From Pseudomonas helmanticensis (lineage in GTDB: Bacteria > Pseudomonadota > Gammaproteobacteria > Pseudomonadales > Pseudomonadaceae): a stretch of 64,000 nucleotides of DNA. A program made the translations under genes and the position numbers. The notes below the pieces were generated by a model that ran no database searches, was not told the origin of the DNA, and saw only the letters and a program-made list of their open reading frames with translations. Every line of letters starts with the position of its first letter. Within the stretch, counting starts at the first letter, position 1. The stretch lies in assembly GCF_900182985.1 (NCBI RefSeq), contig NZ_FXUY01000001.1:4723501-4787500 (forward strand), in the 5' to 3' direction. Of this stretch, positions 59,832 to 64,000 are shown piece by piece.

Positions 59832-61321
59832 TAATGCTCCGGAACCCCGAGCGGTTGCTCGGCAGGTTTATCAGATGGGGCCGGTAACGGCTTTTGCGGC
59901 ACGGTCGGGCCAGCGGTGACGATGACCATTTTGTCCGTGCTCAGGTGTTTGTTCAGGGCGTCGCGGACTTGTTCCACGGTCAGGCTTTGCGACTGACGCA
60001 TGAAGTCGTCCAGATAGCTCAGCGGCAGATTATAGAAGCCCATCGCGCCGAGTTGGCCGACGATATCGGCATTGCTCGCGGTGGACAGCGGGAAGCTGCC
60101 GGCGAGCTCGCGTTTGGCGTCGTCGAGTTCTTTCTGTGTCGGCCCGGTTTTCAGATACTCGGCGAGTACGTCCTGCACCAGTTTCAGGGTGCCTTCACTC
60201 ATTTCTGCGCGGGTCTGCAGATTGATCATGAACGGGCCGCGCGCCTGCATCGGGCTGAAACCCGAATACACGCCGTAAGTCAGGCCGCGTTTCTCGCGCA
60301 CTTCACTCATCAGGCGTGTGCCGAAACCGCCGCCACCGAGGATCTGGTTGCCCATCGACAGCGCGGCGTAATCCGGATCGTCACGGTCGATGCCCAGTTG
60401 CGCGAGCAGCAGGTTGGTTTGCTTCGACGGAAACTCGATGTGATTGACGCTGGCTTGCGGTTCCTGCGGTTGCGCGATCTTCGCCAGCGCCGGACCCTTC
60501 GGCAGCGCAGATGAGACCTGATTGGCAATCGCCTCGGCTTCTGCGCGAGACAGATCACCGACCAGCGCGATCACAACGTTGCCAGCGGCGTAGGCCTTGG
60601 CGTGGAACTCACGCAATTGCGCGAGGGTGATCTTCGGCACGCTTTGCGGATTGCCGTCGCTCGAATGCGCGTACGGGTGATCGCCATACAGACGCTTCAT
60701 CAGCTCGAGGCTGGCGAGTTTGCCGGGGTTCTGTTTCTGGTATTCGAAACCGGCGAGCATCTGGTTCTTGATGCGCGCGAACGAGTCGGCCGGGAAGGTC
60801 GGTTTGCCGATGACTTCCGAGAACAGCTTCAGCGCCGGTTCACGTTTATCGGCAGCACTCAGGCTGCGCAGCGAAGCCAGCGCCATGTCCTTGAAAGCAC
60901 CGTTGCCGAAATCCGCCCCCAGACCTTCAAAACCCTGCGCGATGGCGCCGACGTCTTTGCCGGCGACACCTTCGTTGAGCATCGCGTTGGTCAGCACTGC
61001 CAGACCCGACGCGCTGCCGTCCTGGCTGCTGCCGGCGGCGAAAATCAGGCGCATGTCGAACATCGGCAGTTCATGGGCTTCGACGAACAGCACCTTGGCG
61101 CCTTCGGCGGTGCTCCAGGTTTGCACATCAAGCTTGCGGCTGGCCGGGGCCTTGCCGTCGAGTTCGGCCAGCGATTGCAGCTTCTGCTGGGTTTTGGCGT
61201 TGTCGAGGGCTTCGCTGGCCTTGCTGTCAGCGCTTGGCGACAGATAGAGAGCGGTCGAGCCGATCACCGCAATGGCGATCAGGCCGAGCAGCATCAAACG
61301 AGGGGTTTTGCGCTCACTCAT
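59831..61321 (-). CDS. M16-family peptidase-like protein, non-catalytic partner
   Basis: This 496-residue protein has an N-terminal membrane segment (LMLLGLIAIAVIGSTALYL, about 9-27) and two M16 domains. At the place where the HxxEH zinc motif should stand it reads ASGLAVLTNAMLNEG, so it lacks the metal site. The R/Y pair of the second domain is present (RLMSEVREKRGLTYGVYSGF). In the M16B type one subunit is catalytic and the other helps bind substrate, which matches the next gene upstream. The genes overlap by 8 bases. It sits in the periplasm by its signal anchor. Confidence 0.9.
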   Translation of the reverse strand: MSERKTPRLMLLGLIAIAVIGSTALYLSPSADSKASEALDNAKTQQKLQSLAELDGKAPASRKLDVQTWSTAEGAKVLFVEAHELPMFDMRLIFAAGSSQDGSASGLAVLTNAMLNEGVAGKDVGAIAQGFEGLGADFGNGAFKDMALASLRSLSAADKREPALKLFSEVIGKPTFPADSFARIKNQMLAGFEYQKQNPGKLASLELMKRLYGDHPYAHSSDGNPQSVPKITLAQLREFHAKAYAAGNVVIALVGDLSRAEAEAIANQVSSALPKGPALAKIAQPQEPQASVNHIEFPSKQTNLLLAQLGIDRDDPDYAALSMGNQILGGGGFGTRLMSEVREKRGLTYGVYSGFSPMQARGPFMINLQTRAEMSEGTLKLVQDVLAEYLKTGPTQKELDDAKRELAGSFPLSTASNADIVGQLGAMGFYNLPLSYLDDFMRQSQSLTVEQVRDALNKHLSTDKMVIVTAGPTVPQKPLPAPSDKPAEQPLGVPEH

Positions 61322-62669
61322 GAGTCGTCTCCAGTGGCAGGACGTGGGCGACGCTGAGACGTTCGCGGGTGAAATACAGCTTGGCGGCGTTCTGGATGTC
61401 TTGCGGAGTCACGCTTTCCAGATCGGCGAGTTCGGTGTCCATCAGCTTCCACGACAGGCCGACCGTTTCCAATTGGCCGATCGCCGTGGCCTGACTGGTG
61501 ATCGAATCACGTTCGAAGACCAGACCGGCGATCACTTGCGCACGCACGCGTTCCAGTTCTTCAGCGGACGGCGCGGTGGTTTTCAGCTGTTTCAGCAGTT
61601 TCCACAAACCAGCCTCGGCTTGCGCCATGGTCTTTTTCTTCTGCGTATTGGGCGTTGCCGACAGGGTGAACAGGCTGTCGCCACGGGTGTAGGCGTCGTA
61701 GTTCGAGGAGCCGCCGGAGACCAGCTCTTCGCCGCGCTCCAGTTGTGTCGGGATGCGACCGCTGTAACCGCCGTCGAGCAGTGCCGAGATCAGGCGCAGG
61801 GCGTTGACCGAGCGCTTGTCTTCAGCGGTGGCGATGCTTGGCACGTTGAAACCGAGCATCAGGCTAGGCAGTTGCGTCTGCACGTGCAGGGTGATCTGGC
61901 GTTCGCCGGGTTCGGCCAGTTCCAGCGGTATTTTTGCGGGCGGCACATCGCGCTTGGCGATCGGGCCGAAATAGCGTTGGGCGAGGGTTTTCACTTCGTC
62001 CGGGGTGACGTCGCCCACCACCACCAGCGTGGCGTTGTTCGGCACGTACCAGGATTGGTACCAGTGGCGCAGCTCTTCGACCTTCATGCGGTCGAGGTCA
62101 GCCATCCAGCCGATGGTCGGCGTGTGGTAGCCGCTGGCCGGGTAGGCCATGGCCTTGTAGCGCTCGTAAGCCTTGGACATCGGCTTGTCATCGGTGCGCA
62201 AACGGCGCTCTTCCTTGATGACTTCGATTTCCTTGGCGAACTCGTCGGCCGGCAGGCGCAGGTTAGCCATGCGGTCGGCTTCCAGTTCAAACGCCACGCC
62301 CAGACGGTCGCGGGCCAGCACCTGGTAATAAGCGGTGAAGTCGTCGCTGGTGAAGGCGTTCTCTTCGGCGCCCAGATCGCGCAGGATCAGCGACGCTTCG
62401 CCGGGTCCGACTTTCTCGCTGCCCTTGAACATCATGTGCTCAAGCGCGTGAGACAGACCGGTCTGGCCCGGGGTTTCGTAGCTGGAACCGACCTTGTACC
62501 AGACCTGCGAGACCACCACCGGCGCGCGATGATCTTCGCGCACGACGACCTTGAGGCCGTTGTCGAGGGTGAATTCGTGAGTCGGTTGCGGGTCGGCCGC
62601 CAGGGCCGAAAGGGGCAGGCAGACTGTGCTGAGCAGCAGGCCTGCGGCGCGGCGGGCTAGAGCATTCAT
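61314..62669 (-). CDS. M16-family zinc metallopeptidase, catalytic
   Basis: The start is ATG 62669 (MNALARRAAG), giving 451 residues; the frame extends to 62768 but without a signal sequence. A signal peptide ends in ALAA. The inverted zinc motif is HALEHMMFKG, with the third ligand Glu about 75 residues on (EIEVIKEERRL). VWYKVGSSYETPGQTGLSHA is the family block before it. The second half (QLPSLMLGFNVPSI) is the inactive domain. It is the active half of an M16B pair, likely degrading peptides in the periplasm. It begins the operon with its partner and rsmD. Confidence 0.93.
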   Translation of the reverse strand: MNALARRAAGLLLSTVCLPLSALAADPQPTHEFTLDNGLKVVVREDHRAPVVVSQVWYKVGSSYETPGQTGLSHALEHMMFKGSEKVGPGEASLILRDLGAEENAFTSDDFTAYYQVLARDRLGVAFELEADRMANLRLPADEFAKEIEVIKEERRLRTDDKPMSKAYERYKAMAYPASGYHTPTIGWMADLDRMKVEELRHWYQSWYVPNNATLVVVGDVTPDEVKTLAQRYFGPIAKRDVPPAKIPLELAEPGERQITLHVQTQLPSLMLGFNVPSIATAEDKRSVNALRLISALLDGGYSGRIPTQLERGEELVSGGSSNYDAYTRGDSLFTLSATPNTQKKKTMAQAEAGLWKLLKQLKTTAPSAEELERVRAQVIAGLVFERDSITSQATAIGQLETVGLSWKLMDTELADLESVTPQDIQNAAKLYFTRERLSVAHVLPLETTHE

Positions 62670-63014
62670 TCGTTTTTTAACCTGTTGGGCTGCCCGCTTG
62701 GTCTTAGCGTAGGCGGGCGAGGAGGTGCTAGGATACTGATCCGTTTTACTGGCGGCCACGCCTATCAAGCCACTGATCGGTCGATAGGTTGTATGGGTTC
62801 CCGGCAGAAGCTTTGAGTTTGTCAGCTAAACTCTGCGTTTTCGCCGACGATGCCGTTCCAGTCCTTCGTATTAATCGACCTTTGAGGTGCCTGTGGCGCC
62901 TCGACAAAATGTTGCGCGTGAACAAGCTGGATGAAACACAGTCTGTTCTGCATCGAATATTTATTTGCCGGGGCGCCCTTATGGCGCGTCGCTACCGTGA
63001 GATAGCCGTCCTCC
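62670..63014. other. Divergent spacer between the M16 operon and ftsY
   Basis: This 345-base gap should hold the promoters of both units. A dyad GAGGTGCC / GGCGCCTC lies at 62884-62902. I see no repeat element, RNA gene or convincing small gene, and no promoter pair that I would defend. Confidence 0.5.
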
Positions 63015-64000
63015 ATGTTTGGTTCCAACGACGACAAGAAGACCCCAGCTGCGGCTGGCGAGAAGAAAAGCCTGTTCGGATGGCTGCGTAAGAAACCGCA
63101 GGAACCCGTCGTCGAACAGCCGCCCGCGATTCCCGAGCCTGCGCCGGAACCTGCTCCGGTAATAGAAGAAGAGCCGGCACCGATTGTGCTGCCGCTTGCC
63201 GAGCCGGTGTTGCAACCGGTTGAGCCCGAGCCTGCGCCTGAAGCGCCTGTGGCGGCTGAATTGCCGCTGACTCCGGCGGCCGCGCCGTGGCTGACATTGC
63301 CGGTGGCCGAAGAGCCGGTGGCACTGGTTGAAGAGGCTGCGCCGCACATCACGCCAGTGATTCCTGCGCCTGCGTTCGTGGCCGAAGTCGCTCCCGCAGT
63401 TGCAGGTGTAGTTGAGCCGATTGTTGAGCCTGCGCCGGTTGCTGCAGCACCTGTTATTGCAGAACCTGTAGTCGCTGAAACTATCGTTCCCGAGCCTGTT
63501 GCTCCAGTAGTTGTCGCCCCTGTTGCCCCGGTCATTCAACAGCCCGAGCCTGCACCTGCACCTGCACCTGCACCTGTCGCCGCTACGCCAGTTGTGCCGG
63601 TCGAAGTGCTCGCTGAAGCGCCCGTCGAAGCCCCGCGCACCGAAGAATCCAAAGCCGGTTTCTTCGCCCGCCTGAAACAAGGCCTGTCGAAAACCAGCGC
63701 CAGCATCGGCGAGGGCATGGCCAGCCTGTTCCTCGGCCGCAAAACCATCGACGACGATCTGCTCGATGACCTCGAAACCCGTCTGCTCACCGCCGACGTG
63801 GGTGTCGAAGCCACCACGCAGATCATCCAGCGCCTGACCCAGAAGGTCGCCCGCAAAGAACTGGCCGACGCCGACGCCCTGTACAAATCCCTGCAAGCCG
63901 AACTGGCCGCGATGCTCAAACCGGTCGAACAACCGCTGAAAATCGTCTCGCAGAACAAGCCATTCGTGATTCTGGTGGTTGGCGTCAACGGCGCTGGCAA
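63015..64000 (+). CDS. ftsY: Signal recognition particle receptor (5' part, runs off the right edge)
   Basis: The frame is open from ATG 63015 to the window edge, 328 codons. It starts MFGSNDDKKTPAA, then KKSLFGWLRKKPQ, which may bind membrane. Residues about 30-205 form the acidic A domain, extremely rich in Pro, Ala, Val and Glu, with PAPAPAPAPV near its end. From ESKAGFFARLKQGLSKTSAS the conserved N domain begins (IGEGMASLFLGRKTIDDDLL), and the sequence reaches FVILVVGVNGAGK, the G1 loop of the GTPase domain, where the window stops. FtsY docks ribosome-SRP complexes at the inner membrane. The A domain is longer and more repetitive than in E. coli. Confidence 0.96.
   Translation, partial: MFGSNDDKKTPAAAGEKKSLFGWLRKKPQEPVVEQPPAIPEPAPEPAPVIEEEPAPIVLPLAEPVLQPVEPEPAPEAPVAAELPLTPAAAPWLTLPVAEEPVALVEEAAPHITPVIPAPAFVAEVAPAVAGVVEPIVEPAPVAAAPVIAEPVVAETIVPEPVAPVVVAPVAPVIQQPEPAPAPAPAPVAATPVVPVEVLAEAPVEAPRTEESKAGFFARLKQGLSKTSASIGEGMASLFLGRKTIDDDLLDDLETRLLTADVGVEATTQIIQRLTQKVARKELADADALYKSLQAELAAMLKPVEQPLKIVSQNKPFVILVVGVNGAG

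Noticed and set aside
62822..63535. Thr/Gly/Ala-rich frame on the minus strand
   Set aside because: It is the complement of the Pro/Ala-rich A domain of ftsY and an artefact of its repeats.

Overview
The window reads as a chromosomal segment of a Pseudomonas, most likely of the P. fluorescens species complex. The reasons are its high G+C content, its housekeeping gene order and its many intergenic palindromes of types familiar from that group. From memory, the gene order serA / D-2-hydroxyglutarate dehydrogenase / FAH-family hydrolase ... rpiA-ilvA-DUF2269-HAD-rppH-ptsP-TSUP-lgt-thyA ... folA ... ilvD ... rlmI-pfpI-HDOD-mutM ... fdx-coaD-GMC-Tat protein-aldehyde dehydrogenase-TetR ... rsmD-M16-M16-ftsY follows the P. 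aeruginosa PAO1 interval around PA0316-PA0373. Accessory cassettes are inserted between the conserved blocks.

Layout. 1-6.9 kb: partial penicillin-acylase gene, thioredoxin-like DUF6436 protein, lysophospholipase-like hydrolase, DUF2059 protein, 2OG-Fe(II) oxygenase, DUF523 protein, an unusually short solute-binding protein, and a DUF4399 protein. 6.9-10.4 kb: serA diverging from D-2-hydroxyglutarate dehydrogenase, then an FAH-family hydrolase. 10.7-12.7 kb: two SdiA-regulated-domain paralogues. 12.9-23.4 kb: conserved metabolic and RNA-turnover genes (rpiA, ilvA, rppH, ptsP, lgt, thyA). 23.6-24.4 kb: an orphan gene between two palindromic repeats. 24.5-27.4 kb: cadR/cadA metal resistance with a textbook MerR-type operator. 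27.4-34.2 kb: a phosphonate island with a LysR regulator, a three-gene ABC importer, an FAD-dependent amine oxidase-like enzyme and a PhnZ-like HD diiron oxygenase. 34.3-42.5 kb: a DUF3482 GTPase/DUF2868 membrane pair, folA, a cystine symporter, pchP and ilvD. 42.7-46.4 kb: an accessory operon, described below. 46.4-64 kb: rlmI, pfpI, an HDOD gene, mutM, ferredoxin, coaD, a GMC/Tat/ALDH operon with a divergent TetR, a rhodanese, an AraC/hydrolase pair, rsmD, an M16 peptidase pair and the 5' part of ftsY.

The most interesting region is 42754-46250 on the minus strand. A strong promoter and Shine-Dalgarno drive a 23-codon gene (46099-46170). A large hairpin without a U-tract follows. Then come three overlapping genes: a SagB/ThcOx-type flavin dehydrogenase, an AurF-type diiron oxygenase with all seven expected metal ligands, and a Bcr/CflA-type MFS exporter. 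This is the architecture of a ribosomally made, post-translationally modified peptide (RiPP) or peptide-derived cofactor pathway. The usual companions are missing: there is no cyclodehydratase, radical SAM enzyme or LanB protein, and the peptide has no Cys or Ser. It sits between ilvD and rlmI and its 5' part is AT-richer than its surroundings, which suggests acquisition by transfer. I do not recognise it as a described system.

Intergenic space is dominated by at least six families of palindromic or nested inverted repeats, several of which abut or supply stop codons of flanking genes. I saw no tRNA, rRNA, CRISPR array, IS element or prophage.
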